64,000 nt of DNA from Flavobacteriia bacterium (GCA_004293165.1 RDYL01000002.1:310001-374000), one strand, 5' to 3'. Positions 36,164-44,177 are shown, counted from the stretch's first letter. Translations and numbers: made by a program. The notes: generated by a model not told the origin, from the letters alone.

Positions 36164-37030
36164 TTAATTACGCGCTTTAAAATAACCCAGTAATTTGGTT
36201 ACATAGCTTTCATCTACTCTTGAACTTATGGTTCCGGCGCCACATTTTGAAAATATATCTCTAAAATAAGCTACATTTTCATGATAGTACTTTTCGTAAT
36301 CTTGTCGAACCGATTTTGAATTGGTATCAACTACTAACGTTTCACCTGTTTCGGCATCTAACATATTGATAATTCCAATGTTTGGAATACTTTCTTCTCT
36401 TTGATCAAAAACACGAATTCCGGTTACATCATGTCGTTTTGAAGCTATTTTCAAGGTGTGTTCGTAGTCTTTCGTCATAAAATCTGAAATTAAAAACACA
36501 ATGGCTTTCTTTTTCAAAACACTTGATAAATATTTCAAAGCTTGCGATAAATCGGTTTTTTTACTTTTTGGTTGAAACTCAATTAACTCACGAATAATTC
36601 GTAAAACGTGCGATTTTCCTTTTTTAGGCGGAATAAACAACTCTATTTGGTCTGAAAACAAAAGCAATCCAATTTTATCATTGTTTTGCGTTGCCGAAAA
36701 AGCCAAGGTTGCGGCGATTTCTGTAACCATGTCACGTTTTTGTTGGTTTTTTGTACCAAAACTTTCCGAACCCGAAATATCAACAATTAACATCATGGTT
36801 AATTCTCGCTCTTCTTCAAATACTTTTACAAATGGTTCGTTATAACGTGCGGTAACATTCCAATCAATCGCTCTTACGTCATCACCATATTGGTATTGGC
36901 GCACTTCTGAAAACGTCATTCCGCGTCCTTTAAAAGACGTATGATATTCTCCCGAAAAGATGTGATCACTCAATCTTCGGGTTTTGATTTCAATTTTTCG
37001 AACTTTTTTTAGAATTTCTTTGGTATCCAT
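36164..37030 (-). CDS. DUF58 domain-containing protein
   Basis: A 288-aa cytosolic protein with the DUF58 core (YGDDVRAIDWNVTARYNEPFVKVFEEERELTMMLIVDISGSESFG), which is a VWA-like fold keeping the DISGS metal motif. DUF58 genes almost always follow moxR and are proposed partners of the MoxR ATPase. It is 85 bases downstream of moxR, with repeat words in the gap. Confidence 0.92.
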   Translation of the reverse strand: MDTKEILKKVRKIEIKTRRLSDHIFSGEYHTSFKGRGMTFSEVRQYQYGDDVRAIDWNVTARYNEPFVKVFEEERELTMMLIVDISGSESFGTKNQQKRDMVTEIAATLAFSATQNNDKIGLLLFSDQIELFIPPKKGKSHVLRIIRELIEFQPKSKKTDLSQALKYLSSVLKKKAIVFLISDFMTKDYEHTLKIASKRHDVTGIRVFDQREESIPNIGIINMLDAETGETLVVDTNSKSVRQDYEKYYHENVAYFRDIFSKCGAGTISSRVDESYVTKLLGYFKARN

Positions 37031-37043
37031 TTTTATTAGTTGG

Positions 37044-37105
37044 CAGTCGCAGTTGACAGTCGCAGTATTAAATCAGTAGTATCTGAAAACTGAGACTGAA
37101 CACTG
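37044..37105. repeat. intergenic repeat words between moxR and the DUF58 gene
   Basis: CAGTCGCAGT appears twice (37044-37053 and 37057-37066), followed by ACTGAACACTG at 37095-37105, the word shared with 14739-14769 and 55263-55314. Confidence 0.75.
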
Positions 37106-37114
37106 ATAACTAAA

Positions 37115-38119
37115 TTAAGGCACTTCGATTTCGTTTACAATTTTGCTAATGATGTCTTCTGTGGTTACGTTTTCAGCTTCGGCTTCATATGTGATTCCAA
37201 TTCTGTGACGTAATACATCATAAACCACTGCACGAACGTCTTCTGGGATTACATATCCTCTACGTTTGATGAAAGCGTAACATTTTGCAGCAGTAGCTAA
37301 GTTGATACTTCCACGTGGTGAAGCTCCAAAACTGATTAATGGTTTTAGACTTTCTAATTTATATTTTTCAGGATAACGCGTTGCGAAAATAATATCTAAA
37401 ATATATTTTTCGATTTTTTCGTCCATATATACTTCACGAACGGCTTGTTGCGCTTTTAGAATTTGCTCTAACGAAACCACCTCATTCACTTTTTCGTAAG
37501 CACCTTTTAAATTTTGACGAATTACCAAACGCTCATCTTCCATTTTAGGATAATCGATAACCACTTTTAACATGAAACGGTCAACCTGTGCTTCTGGTAA
37601 CGGATAGGTTCCTTCTTGGTCAACAGGATTTTGAGTAGCCATTACTAAGAACGGTTTGTCTAGTTTGAAGGTTTCATCGCCAATTGTAACTTGTTTTTCC
37701 TGCATAGCTTCTAATAAAGCGGATTGTACTTTTGCAGGAGCACGGTTAATTTCATCGGCTAAAACGAAATTTGCAAAAATTGGTCCTTTACGAATGGTAA
37801 AGTCGTTTTGTTTAATGTTATAAATCATAGTTCCCACCACATCGGCTGGTAATAAATCAGGTGTAAACTGAATTCTACTAAATGAACCATGAACGGCTTG
37901 TGATAGCGTATTAATTGCTAATGTTTTTGCTAATCCAGGAACACCTTCTAGTAAAATGTGTCCTTGTCCTAATAATCCAATCAGTAATCGTTCTACCATG
38001 TGTTTTTGACCAACAATTACTTTGTTCATTTCCATGGTAAGTAAGTCGATAAAAGCACTTTCTCTTTCTATCTTTTCATTAATTGCTCTAATGTCTAAAG
38101 TCGATGTATTTTCTTCCAT
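37115..38119 (-). CDS. MoxR-family AAA+ ATPase
   Basis: A 334-aa AAA+ ATPase, the lead gene of the bat operon. Walker A is GVPGLAKT at residues 59-66, Walker B is VLADEINRA, and sensor/arginine-finger regions follow (ATQNPVDQEGTYPLPEAQVDRFMLK). MoxR proteins act as chaperones for VWA-domain proteins. The frame extends to an ATG at 38155, but MEENTST at 38119 gives the normal N-terminus. No exact -7 box was found. Confidence 0.95.
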   Translation of the reverse strand: MEENTSTLDIRAINEKIERESAFIDLLTMEMNKVIVGQKHMVERLLIGLLGQGHILLEGVPGLAKTLAINTLSQAVHGSFSRIQFTPDLLPADVVGTMIYNIKQNDFTIRKGPIFANFVLADEINRAPAKVQSALLEAMQEKQVTIGDETFKLDKPFLVMATQNPVDQEGTYPLPEAQVDRFMLKVVIDYPKMEDERLVIRQNLKGAYEKVNEVVSLEQILKAQQAVREVYMDEKIEKYILDIIFATRYPEKYKLESLKPLISFGASPRGSINLATAAKCYAFIKRRGYVIPEDVRAVVYDVLRHRIGITYEAEAENVTTEDIISKIVNEIEVP

Positions 38120-38295
38120 TTTAGTTTTAATTTGGCGCTGTGAAATTAACAACATTTTTTAACGCTGCAAATTGTAATTTTTTTTAGATTTTAGTTGTTA
38201 ACATTGCGTTAAAAAACAATAAAAAAAGTAGCTTTTGTGAGTGTTTTATGATTCAATTTTATAATTTTAAGAAATATTTAGAAATTACACACATT

Positions 38296-39168
38296 ATGTC
38301 AGTAAAATTATCACCTATAATTGCCGGAGTTATGAATTGGGGGGTTTGGGATAAAAACCTCAACACAAAGGAAATGAACCATTTAATTCATCTTTTTTTT
38401 GAAAACGGAATTAGTACTTTTGATCATGCCGATATTTATGGCGGTTACACCACCGAAGCTGCTTTTGGAAAAGCTTTAACTGAAAGTAAAATTGAGCGAA
38501 AAAACATTCAATTAATTACTAAATGTGGTATAGAGCACATTTCTGAAAATCGTCCAAAAAATCTAATCAAACACTATAATTATTCCAAAGATTACATTAT
38601 TTGGTACGCAGAAAATTCGCTAAAAAATCTACAAACCGATTATTTAGATGTTTTTTTATTACACAGACCAAGTCCGTTAATCCAAGCTGATGAAGTTGCT
38701 GAAGCAGTTGAAAAACTTAAATCTGATGGAAAAATTCTATCTTTTGGTGTTTCTAACTTTACCCCTTCGCAAACCGAATTATTGCGTCAAAAAACGGAAA
38801 TTTCTTTTAATCAAATTCAGTTTTCGGCAACTAACCACGAAGCTATGTTGGATGGAAGTTTAGACTATATGCAATTGCACAAAATTACTCCGATGGCTTG
38901 GAATCCGTTAGGGGTGGTTTTTAGAGAAAACACGGAGCAAACACAACGCTTGAAATTACTTTTTTCTAAATTAGTCGATAAATATCATGTGGGTTCTGAC
39001 TTGATTTTATTGGCTTGGATTTTACAACATCCTGCAAATATTTTACCAGTAGCCGGAACCATTAATGTGAGTCGCATTCAACAACTAATGAAGGCAAAAT
39101 CACTGGTTTTAGACACACAAGATTGGTTTGCTATTTGGACCGAAAGTATGGGAAAGAAGGTTAATTAA
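38296..39168 (+). CDS. aldo/keto reductase
   Basis: A 290-aa NAD(P)H-dependent oxidoreductase of the TIM-barrel family. The catalytic tetrad is visible: Asp and Tyr in FDHADIYGGYTTE, Lys in LITKCGI and His in VFLLHRPSPL. Its closest known type is the YdhF-like group. I prefer MSVKLSPIIAG at 38296 to the ATG at 38248, which would add 16 residues that do not fit the family. The substrate is unknown; the gene is monocistronic. Confidence 0.9.
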   Translation: MSVKLSPIIAGVMNWGVWDKNLNTKEMNHLIHLFFENGISTFDHADIYGGYTTEAAFGKALTESKIERKNIQLITKCGIEHISENRPKNLIKHYNYSKDYIIWYAENSLKNLQTDYLDVFLLHRPSPLIQADEVAEAVEKLKSDGKILSFGVSNFTPSQTELLRQKTEISFNQIQFSATNHEAMLDGSLDYMQLHKITPMAWNPLGVVFRENTEQTQRLKLLFSKLVDKYHVGSDLILLAWILQHPANILPVAGTINVSRIQQLMKAKSLVLDTQDWFAIWTESMGKKVN

Positions 39169-39199
39169 TTGCGGGTTGCGAGTTCAAAGTTGCGGGTTT
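39169..39199. repeat. left arm of inverted repeat around the four-helix-bundle gene
   Basis: The arm begins TTGCGGGTTGCGAGTT and ends CAAAGTTGCGGGTTT. It pairs with 39615-39652: 14 of 16 bases at the outer end and 13 of 15 at the inner end are identical in inverse orientation. Confidence 0.85.
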
Positions 39200-39219
39200 A
39201 ATACTAATAAACAATAATT

Positions 39220-39609
39220 ATGGCTACAATTAACACATTTGAAGAGCTTGATATTTGGCAATTGGGAAGAGAAATTTGTCAAGATGTTTGGGATAAATTT
39301 GAAAAAACATCTTTAGGAAAAGATTTTGAATTAAAAAATCAAATGAATGGTTCCTCGGGTTCAATTATGGATAATATTGCCGAAGGTTTTGAAAGAAATG
39401 GGAGAAAAGAATTTATTCAATTTTTAAGCTATTCGAAAGGTTCTTGTGGAGAATTACGCTCACAACTTTATAGAGCATTTGACAGAAAACACATTACTAA
39501 AGAAGAATTTGAGTTTTTAAAAGAAAAAACAATTACCGAAAGTAAAAAAATTGGTTCTTTTATGGCTTATTTGATAAAATCAGATTACAAAGGAAGCAAG
39601 TTTACCTAA
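39220..39609 (+). CDS. four-helix-bundle (23S rRNA-intervening-sequence/S23-type) protein
   Basis: A 129-aa protein of the family named after the ORF in bacterial 23S rRNA intervening sequences: FEELDIWQLGREICQDVWDKFE, MNGSSGSIMDNIAEGFERNGRKEFIQFLSYSKGSCGELRSQLYRA. These proteins form a pentameric four-helix bundle and are thought to bind nucleic acid; no enzymatic motif is present. In Bacteroidota they occur as multicopy genes outside rRNA. This copy is framed by inverted repeats (39169-39199 and 39615-39652), so it looks like cargo of a small repeat element. Confidence 0.9.
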   Translation: MATINTFEELDIWQLGREICQDVWDKFEKTSLGKDFELKNQMNGSSGSIMDNIAEGFERNGRKEFIQFLSYSKGSCGELRSQLYRAFDRKHITKEEFEFLKEKTITESKKIGSFMAYLIKSDYKGSKFT

Positions 39610-39614
39610 TCTCG

Positions 39615-39652
39615 AAACCCGAAACTTTAAACTTGTAACTCGCAACCTACAA
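39615..39652. repeat. right arm of inverted repeat around the four-helix-bundle gene
   Basis: The arm begins AAACCCGAAACTTTA and ends AACTCGCAACCTACAA. It starts 6 bases after the stop codon and ends 1 base before the ATG of the next gene. Confidence 0.85.
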
Positions 39653-39653
39653 A

Positions 39654-40805
39654 ATGATCAACAAGCGTCTTCTTATTAAAAATTTATTAGCTCACAACGA
39701 TGAGAATAGTTTTTATGATAAAAAACGCCAGTTAAATTTGCATACCAAAGAAGGAAAAGCAAAGTTTTTAAAACACATTTGTGCGCTTTCGAATTCTAAT
39801 CCTAGCAACAATTCATACATTGTTGTTGGTGTGGAAGATGAAACCAATGAAATCGTGGGTGATGATTTTTTTGACGATAGTCGCATTCAAAATTTAGTCA
39901 ATGCTTTTTTGGAAAATCCGCCCAAAATTCAATATGAAAACGTGCCATTTCCAAATCTTCCAAAAGATAAAGTAGTAGGATTGGTTACCATTAAACCCAA
40001 ATCAAAAACATCTTATTTTAAAAAAGGAATTCACACCATAGTTGCCAATAGCGTTTATGAACGAAAAGGCAGTAACACTTCTCCTGCAACGGAAAAAATT
40101 CCGTATTCAAAACAAAATGTTGAAACGGTTATTAGCTTAGAAAACAACTCCCGAAATAGTATTTCTTATACGTTGGAAAGTGTTTTGGATTTTATAAATA
40201 CTAGACACAAAGATTTAGAATCAAATTACAAGGTTTTTAAAGAACTTTTTGTGGTGTGCTGGGCTGGAAATAAGAAAAAAGTAAGGGATACTATTTATTA
40301 TTCTAGAGTAGATATTGAGTTAGTGAATGAGCAAGTCAAATTGTTTTATTCGGCATTAGATGAAGTGAGTATTGCATTTGATGAAGAATCTTTTTCTATT
40401 ACAGAATACGTTTGTTTGGGATTAAACGACAAAACCAGTTTTTATCCGCTAGAAAAAGTATCCATCCGTTTTTTTGATAATGGTTATTATAAAATAGACA
40501 CAAAATTATTGTTTGAACCACCACAATACAATAAAAAAATGTTGCATCACATTTATAATTCAAATATCACCATACTCAACAAACTTCAAAAAGGAACTTT
40601 TTTACATGAAACTGAAAAAAAAGATTTGCTCAATGTGCCACATACTTTAATGATATGTTATTTGAATGGATTTGAAGAAGCGAAACAAAAATTAATTGAA
40701 GCTAAAACGTTTTTGAAAACATTTGACAATCCATTGGTATATTTGTCCTTTAAAGAAGTGATGCGAATTTTACGAAAAATGAAATACAATACAAAAAATG
40801 ACTAG
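39654..40805 (+). CDS. schlafen/AlbA_2-type putative DNA-binding protein
   Basis: A 383-aa protein whose first 150 residues carry the AlbA_2 (schlafen-like) domain: KEGKAKFLKHICALSNSNPSNNSYIVVGVEDE, DDSRIQNLVNAFLENPP and the late VYERKGSNTSPA turn. Databases often call such proteins 'ATP-binding', but no Walker motif is visible. The rest (about 160-383) is unassigned and helical. It overlaps the downstream phosphoesterase gene by 8 bases, so the two are translationally coupled. Role unknown. Confidence 0.8.
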   Translation: MINKRLLIKNLLAHNDENSFYDKKRQLNLHTKEGKAKFLKHICALSNSNPSNNSYIVVGVEDETNEIVGDDFFDDSRIQNLVNAFLENPPKIQYENVPFPNLPKDKVVGLVTIKPKSKTSYFKKGIHTIVANSVYERKGSNTSPATEKIPYSKQNVETVISLENNSRNSISYTLESVLDFINTRHKDLESNYKVFKELFVVCWAGNKKKVRDTIYYSRVDIELVNEQVKLFYSALDEVSIAFDEESFSITEYVCLGLNDKTSFYPLEKVSIRFFDNGYYKIDTKLLFEPPQYNKKMLHHIYNSNITILNKLQKGTFLHETEKKDLLNVPHTLMICYLNGFEEAKQKLIEAKTFLKTFDNPLVYLSFKEVMRILRKMKYNTKND

Positions 40806-41535
40806 AAAATTAGTAGTTGGCGATATACACGGTGGCTTAAAAGCGTTGGTTCAGGTTTTAGAAAGAGCGAATGTTTCAAAAAATGACACGTTGATTTTTT
40901 TAGGTGATTTCGTAGATGGTTGGAGCGATTCGCCAGCCGTTATAGCGTATTTAATTTCGCTTCAACTCGAACAAAAATGTGTTTTTATAAGAGGAAATCA
41001 TGATGATTTATTGCTAAAATGGTTGCGAAATGATTCGGAAGGGTTTGATGAAAAAATGTGGTTTTTACATGGTGGTGAAGCCTCGGCATTAGCTTACCAA
41101 AACATTGATAATACTACAAAAGAAAAACACATTCACTTTTTACAATCGTTACAAGATTATTATTTAGATGATGAAAACCGATTGTTTATTCATGCCGGAT
41201 TTACAAACCTAAGAGGAGTTACACATGAATTTTTTACTCCTTTATTTTATTGGGATAGAACTTTATGGGAAATGGTTTTGGCTATGGACAACGAACTTTC
41301 GGAAGACGCTCTTACGTATCCAAATCGATTAAAGCTTTATAAAGAAATTTATATTGGCCACACACCGGTTACTAAAATTGAGGAATCTACACCAGTAAAT
41401 AAAGCTTGTGTTTGGAATATAGATACAGGCGCTGCTTTCAAAGGAAAATTATCTATTATGGATGTTGATACCAAAGAATTTTGGCAAAGTGATGCCTTAC
41501 CTGATTTATACCCAAATGAAAAAGGAAGAAATTAA
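40798..41535 (+). CDS. calcineurin-like metallophosphoesterase (Ser/Thr phosphatase type)
   Basis: A 245-aa cytosolic phosphatase with the three metal motifs GDIHG (8-12), GDFVDG (36-41) and GNHD (66-69), and later histidines in IHAGFTN and IGHTPVT. This is the PrpA/ApaH-like branch acting on phosphoproteins or dinucleoside polyphosphates. It overlaps the AlbA_2 gene, so both probably act in one process. Confidence 0.92.
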   Translation: MTRKLVVGDIHGGLKALVQVLERANVSKNDTLIFLGDFVDGWSDSPAVIAYLISLQLEQKCVFIRGNHDDLLLKWLRNDSEGFDEKMWFLHGGEASALAYQNIDNTTKEKHIHFLQSLQDYYLDDENRLFIHAGFTNLRGVTHEFFTPLFYWDRTLWEMVLAMDNELSEDALTYPNRLKLYKEIYIGHTPVTKIEESTPVNKACVWNIDTGAAFKGKLSIMDVDTKEFWQSDALPDLYPNEKGRN

Positions 41536-41568
41536 TTGCTTTTTTTTATGTCATCTTAATACTATTTA

Positions 41569-41576
41569 TACCTTTG
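41569..41576 (+). promoter_or_regulatory. -7 promoter box for the phnA-like gene
   Basis: TACCTTTG matches TAnnTTTG exactly, 35 bases before the ATG at 41612. Confidence 0.6.
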
Positions 41577-41611
41577 CTCCAAATTATTTATTTACGTAAA
41601 ATCCATTCAAA

Positions 41612-42187
41612 ATGAGTGTAATAGAAAGAAAACTGAAAGACCGTAGTGGTTCAGTTTGCGAAATTAGTGGTACGGAACATGACTTAGTTGTATATGTATT
41701 GCCACCAACAAATGAAAGAACGGTTGAAAATAGTGTGTTAATTGCAAAACACCTAAAAGACCAAATTGAAAACCCAGAAACTACCGATGAAAAAGACTGG
41801 AGAGGTTTATCGGAAAGTATGTGGAGTGAGCATTTACCAGTTCAAATTCTATCTTGGAGAATGTTAGCACGTTTAAAAAATACCGATTTATTAGAGATGA
41901 TGTATCTGGATGAAGAGGCTTTAGAATGGGCAAAAGCTACTGGTGAAGGTGAAGAAGAAGACGAAAATAAAATTGTACATAAAGACAGCAACGGTGTAAC
42001 CTTATTAGATGGGGACTCGGTGGTGTTGATTAAGGATTTAGATGTAAAAGGCGCTACTTTTACCGCAAAACGTGGAGCTGCCGTACACAATATTAAATTA
42101 GTTTGGGACGATGCGAACTTGATTGAAGGTAGAGTAGAAAACCAAAGTATTTATATTTTGACGCAATACGTGAAGAAAACGAAGTAA
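41612..42187 (+). CDS. PhnA/YjdM-like protein
   Basis: A 191-aa protein whose C-terminal 70 residues form the PhnA domain: VHKDSNGVTLLDGDSVVLIKDLDVKGATFTAKRGAAVHNI. The N-terminal extension (residues 1-115) has SVCEISGTEHDL, lacks the classical zinc ribbon and ends in an acidic linker (GEGEEEDEN). Despite the old name, PhnA/YjdM is not essential for phosphonate use and its function is unclear. A terminator hairpin follows at 42222-42253. Confidence 0.88.
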   Translation: MSVIERKLKDRSGSVCEISGTEHDLVVYVLPPTNERTVENSVLIAKHLKDQIENPETTDEKDWRGLSESMWSEHLPVQILSWRMLARLKNTDLLEMMYLDEEALEWAKATGEGEEEDENKIVHKDSNGVTLLDGDSVVLIKDLDVKGATFTAKRGAAVHNIKLVWDDANLIEGRVENQSIYILTQYVKKTK

Positions 42188-42221
42188 TTTTCAATGTGCC
42201 GATTTGGCAATATCACAATAG

Positions 42222-42253
42222 AAAACCCTACAAATTTGATTTGTGGGGTTTTT
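42222..42253 (+). terminator. terminator after the phnA-like gene, also left copy of a 23-base direct repeat
   Basis: AAAACCC and GGGTTTT plus CAAAT/ATTTG form an interrupted stem with a TTG loop, followed by T residues. The last 23 bases, starting CAAATTTGATTTGTGGGG, recur exactly at 42995-43017. Confidence 0.82.
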
Positions 42254-42263
42254 CTATTTCCTG

Positions 42264-42282
42264 CAAGGTCTTTTTGACCTTG
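42264..42282. repeat. short hairpin
   Basis: CAAGGTC and GACCTTG pair around five T residues. It lies between the terminator and the promoter of the next lipoprotein gene. Confidence 0.75.
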
Positions 42283-42417
42283 TAAGTATAATTTGTATAC
42301 TACTTAAAAATAGATAAAATTATTTCAGTAGCTTTGTTTTGAGGTAGCTTGTAGGCACAGAATGCAATTCCTTATTATCGAGTATCTGATTTTAAAACAT
42401 AAAAAAAAGTAAAACCG

Positions 42418-42446
42418 TTGAACAAATAAATTTATTATTACATTTG
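42418..42446 (+). promoter_or_regulatory. complete Bacteroidota-type promoter for the lipocalin-like lipoprotein gene
   Basis: TTG (42418-42420), an 18-base spacer and TACATTTG (42439-42446) match both consensus elements, 28 bases before the ATG. Confidence 0.75.
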
Positions 42447-42474
42447 AAAAACTCTAAAATTAAAAACTATTATT

Positions 42475-42906
42475 ATGAAAAAATTATTAAAATTGACATT
42501 TGTTTTAACATTAATCTTTACAGGTTGTAGTAATGATGACGACAATAATTCAACTACATCTATTGTTGGTAAGTGGAGAACAGAAAAGTTTGATTATTAT
42601 ACAGATAATCAATTTGATAATACAGAAATAACTGTAGAGGAAAATTCAACTTGTCCAGATTATATAGAATTCAAAACCAATGGAAATTATGAATCAATAG
42701 ACAAAGACGTAGATTGTGTTACTTCTGTTGATGAAAGCGGCACTTATACTTTTAATGGCACTACACTTACTAATAATTCTAATGGTTCTATAACTACTGG
42801 TACAGTAACATATCTAACAACAACAGATTTGAAAATTGAATTTATAGAAACATCCTTGGGAGGAACAATTTTTAAAAATGTTGGTTACTTTAAAAAAATT
42901 AACTAA
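42475..42906 (+). CDS. lipocalin-like putative lipoprotein
   Basis: A 143-aa protein with a lipobox LIFTGC (lipidated at Cys19) followed by the acidic SNDDDNN run that marks surface-exported lipoproteins in Bacteroidota. The mature domain begins IVGKWRTEKFDYY, the usual start of lipocalin-like domains, and has two further cysteines (STCPDY, VDCVTS). No ligand can be named. The gene with its promoter lies between two copies of a terminator repeat. Confidence 0.8.
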   Translation: MKKLLKLTFVLTLIFTGCSNDDDNNSTTSIVGKWRTEKFDYYTDNQFDNTEITVEENSTCPDYIEFKTNGNYESIDKDVDCVTSVDESGTYTFNGTTLTNNSNGSITTGTVTYLTTTDLKIEFIETSLGGTIFKNVGYFKKIN

Positions 42907-42985
42907 TCATAATTAGAGTTATAGCCCGAACTCGCGGATTTATTACCACATCGATTGCGTAAATTATCCCTGAACATAAAAAAAC

Positions 42986-43017
42986 AAACCCCTGCAAATT
43001 TGATTTGTGGGGTTTTT
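42986..43017 (+). terminator. terminator after the lipoprotein gene, right copy of the 23-base direct repeat
   Basis: AAACCCC and GGGGTTT close a stem around CAAATTTGATTTG, followed by a T run. The last 23 bases are identical to 42231-42253. Confidence 0.85.
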
Positions 43018-43084
43018 GGTTTTTGATAGCTTTCTGTTACTATTAAAGAAACTTAGGTTTTTAATGCTATATCTGTGTTATATT

Positions 43085-43101
43085 AGTACTGTAACAGTAC
43101 T
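43085..43101. repeat. 17-base palindrome upstream of the nuclease-like gene
   Basis: AGTACTGT and ACAGTACT are perfect inverse copies around one A. It lies about 75 bases upstream of the -7 box and has the size of an operator; no binding protein can be named. Confidence 0.7.
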
Positions 43102-43175
43102 ATATCTAATAAGTAAACCACGAACTTGACTACTTAATAATAAAAGCTGACCTTACTTTTTTATTGACAATTTGT

Positions 43176-43183
43176 TATCTTTG
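43176..43183 (+). promoter_or_regulatory. -7 promoter box for the zinc-ribbon nuclease gene
   Basis: TATCTTTG matches TAnnTTTG exactly. It is followed after 6 bases by the small leader open frame and after 52 bases by the main ATG. Confidence 0.6.
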
Positions 43184-43189
43184 ATTAAA

Positions 43190-43225
43190 ATGAACCACGC
43201 GAAAGGATTCGGTAGCTGGGGATAA
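43190..43225 (+). CDS. possible 11-residue leader peptide
   Basis: ATG followed by ten codons (MNHAKGFGSWG) and a TAA stop, lying wholly between the promoter box and the start of the nuclease-like gene. It is GC-richer than its surroundings and ends 10 bases before the next ATG. It may be translated as a leader or be chance. Confidence 0.3.
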   Translation: MNHAKGFGSWG

Positions 43226-43235
43226 TTTTATAAAA

Positions 43236-44177
43236 ATGGGATCTAAATTAACTCAAGAAGAAGTAATAAAAAGAATTACAGATATACACAAAGATAAATT
43301 TGACTTATCAAAAGTTGAATATATAAATAAAAGAAATAAAATAAGAGTAATCTGTAAAGAACATGGCCAATGGAAAACAAGTGTTGAACAATTATTTCGT
43401 GGGCAAGGTTGTACAATTTGCGGAAAAAAAGAAGCTGCTGAAAAAAGGAGGTTGTCTTTTCATCATTTTGAATCAAAAGCAAACCAAATACACAATTATA
43501 AATATATTTATAATAAAGATAAATACGTAAAATCAAGTTTGGAAACAGAAATACTCTGTAAAGAACATGGTGTTTTTAAAATGTTACCTTCTGTACACAT
43601 TGGCAAACAAGAACAAGGCTGTCCTAAATGCGGATTTATTTCTCAAAAAAATAAAAGAAAAATGTCCTTGACAGAATTTATAAAAAAGAGTAATGCAATA
43701 CATTCAAATAAATATGAATATAATTTAGTCAGTTTTGAAAATCAAAAAGGTAACATACAAATAATTTGTAAAAAACATGGAATATTTGAACAAAATGTAA
43801 GTAACCATTTGACAGGAAGTGGTTGTCCAGATTGCAATAATTCAAAGGGTGAAAATAAAGTTAAAGAAATACTTTTAAAACATAATATTTCATTTATTCA
43901 ACAAAAAACATTCAAAGATTTAAAAGATATTGCTTTATTGAAATGTGACTTTTATCTTCCAAAATTTGAATGTATAATTGAATTTAATGGACGACAACAT
44001 TATGAAATTGTTCCAAAATTTGGTGGAGAAAAAGGTTTTCTTGAAAATATAAGAAGGGATGAATTAAAAAAACAATATTGCTTAAAAAAAAATATTTTAT
44101 ACATCGAAATAAATTATAAAGAAAAGAACATAGAAAAACTAATCATTAACGCATTAAAAATTAATACCATCCTTTAA
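43236..44177 (+). CDS. triple zinc-ribbon (DUF723-like) protein with C-terminal PD-(D/E)XK/Vsr-type nuclease domain
   Basis: A 313-aa protein made of three tandem modules of about 65 residues, each with an ICK-HG (or LCK-HG) turn and a closing C-x2-C pair (GCTICG, GCPKCG, GCPDCN), followed by a nuclease-like domain (about 205-313). The latter has E in NKVKEIL, CDFYLP and IIEFNGRQHYE, the E...D...ExQ-type core of Vsr/restriction-like endonucleases. Proteins of this kind occur in phages and as bacterial accessory genes. No partner methylase is nearby. The gene is AT-rich compared with its housekeeping neighbours, which fits horizontal acquisition. Confidence 0.8.
   Translation: MGSKLTQEEVIKRITDIHKDKFDLSKVEYINKRNKIRVICKEHGQWKTSVEQLFRGQGCTICGKKEAAEKRRLSFHHFESKANQIHNYKYIYNKDKYVKSSLETEILCKEHGVFKMLPSVHIGKQEQGCPKCGFISQKNKRKMSLTEFIKKSNAIHSNKYEYNLVSFENQKGNIQIICKKHGIFEQNVSNHLTGSGCPDCNNSKGENKVKEILLKHNISFIQQKTFKDLKDIALLKCDFYLPKFECIIEFNGRQHYEIVPKFGGEKGFLENIRRDELKKQYCLKKNILYIEINYKEKNIEKLIINALKINTIL

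Larger units (their letters stand above)
42907..43235. other. 329-base intergenic region with terminator, palindrome and leader ORF
   Basis: The region contains the terminator at 42986-43017, the palindrome at 43085-43101, a -7 box at 43176-43183 and an 11-codon open frame at 43190-43225 before the nuclease-like gene. No larger gene is visible in it. Confidence 0.7.

Noticed and set aside
39220-39609. An rRNA intervening sequence in a 23S gene
   Set aside because: The S23-type gene lies among protein-coding genes and no rRNA sequence is visible around it.
40798-41535. AlbA_2/phosphatase pair as a classical toxin-antitoxin module
   Set aside because: Both proteins are too long and neither has a toxin or antitoxin signature.
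43236-44177. Restriction-modification system
   Set aside because: The nuclease-like gene has no methyltransferase or specificity gene beside it.
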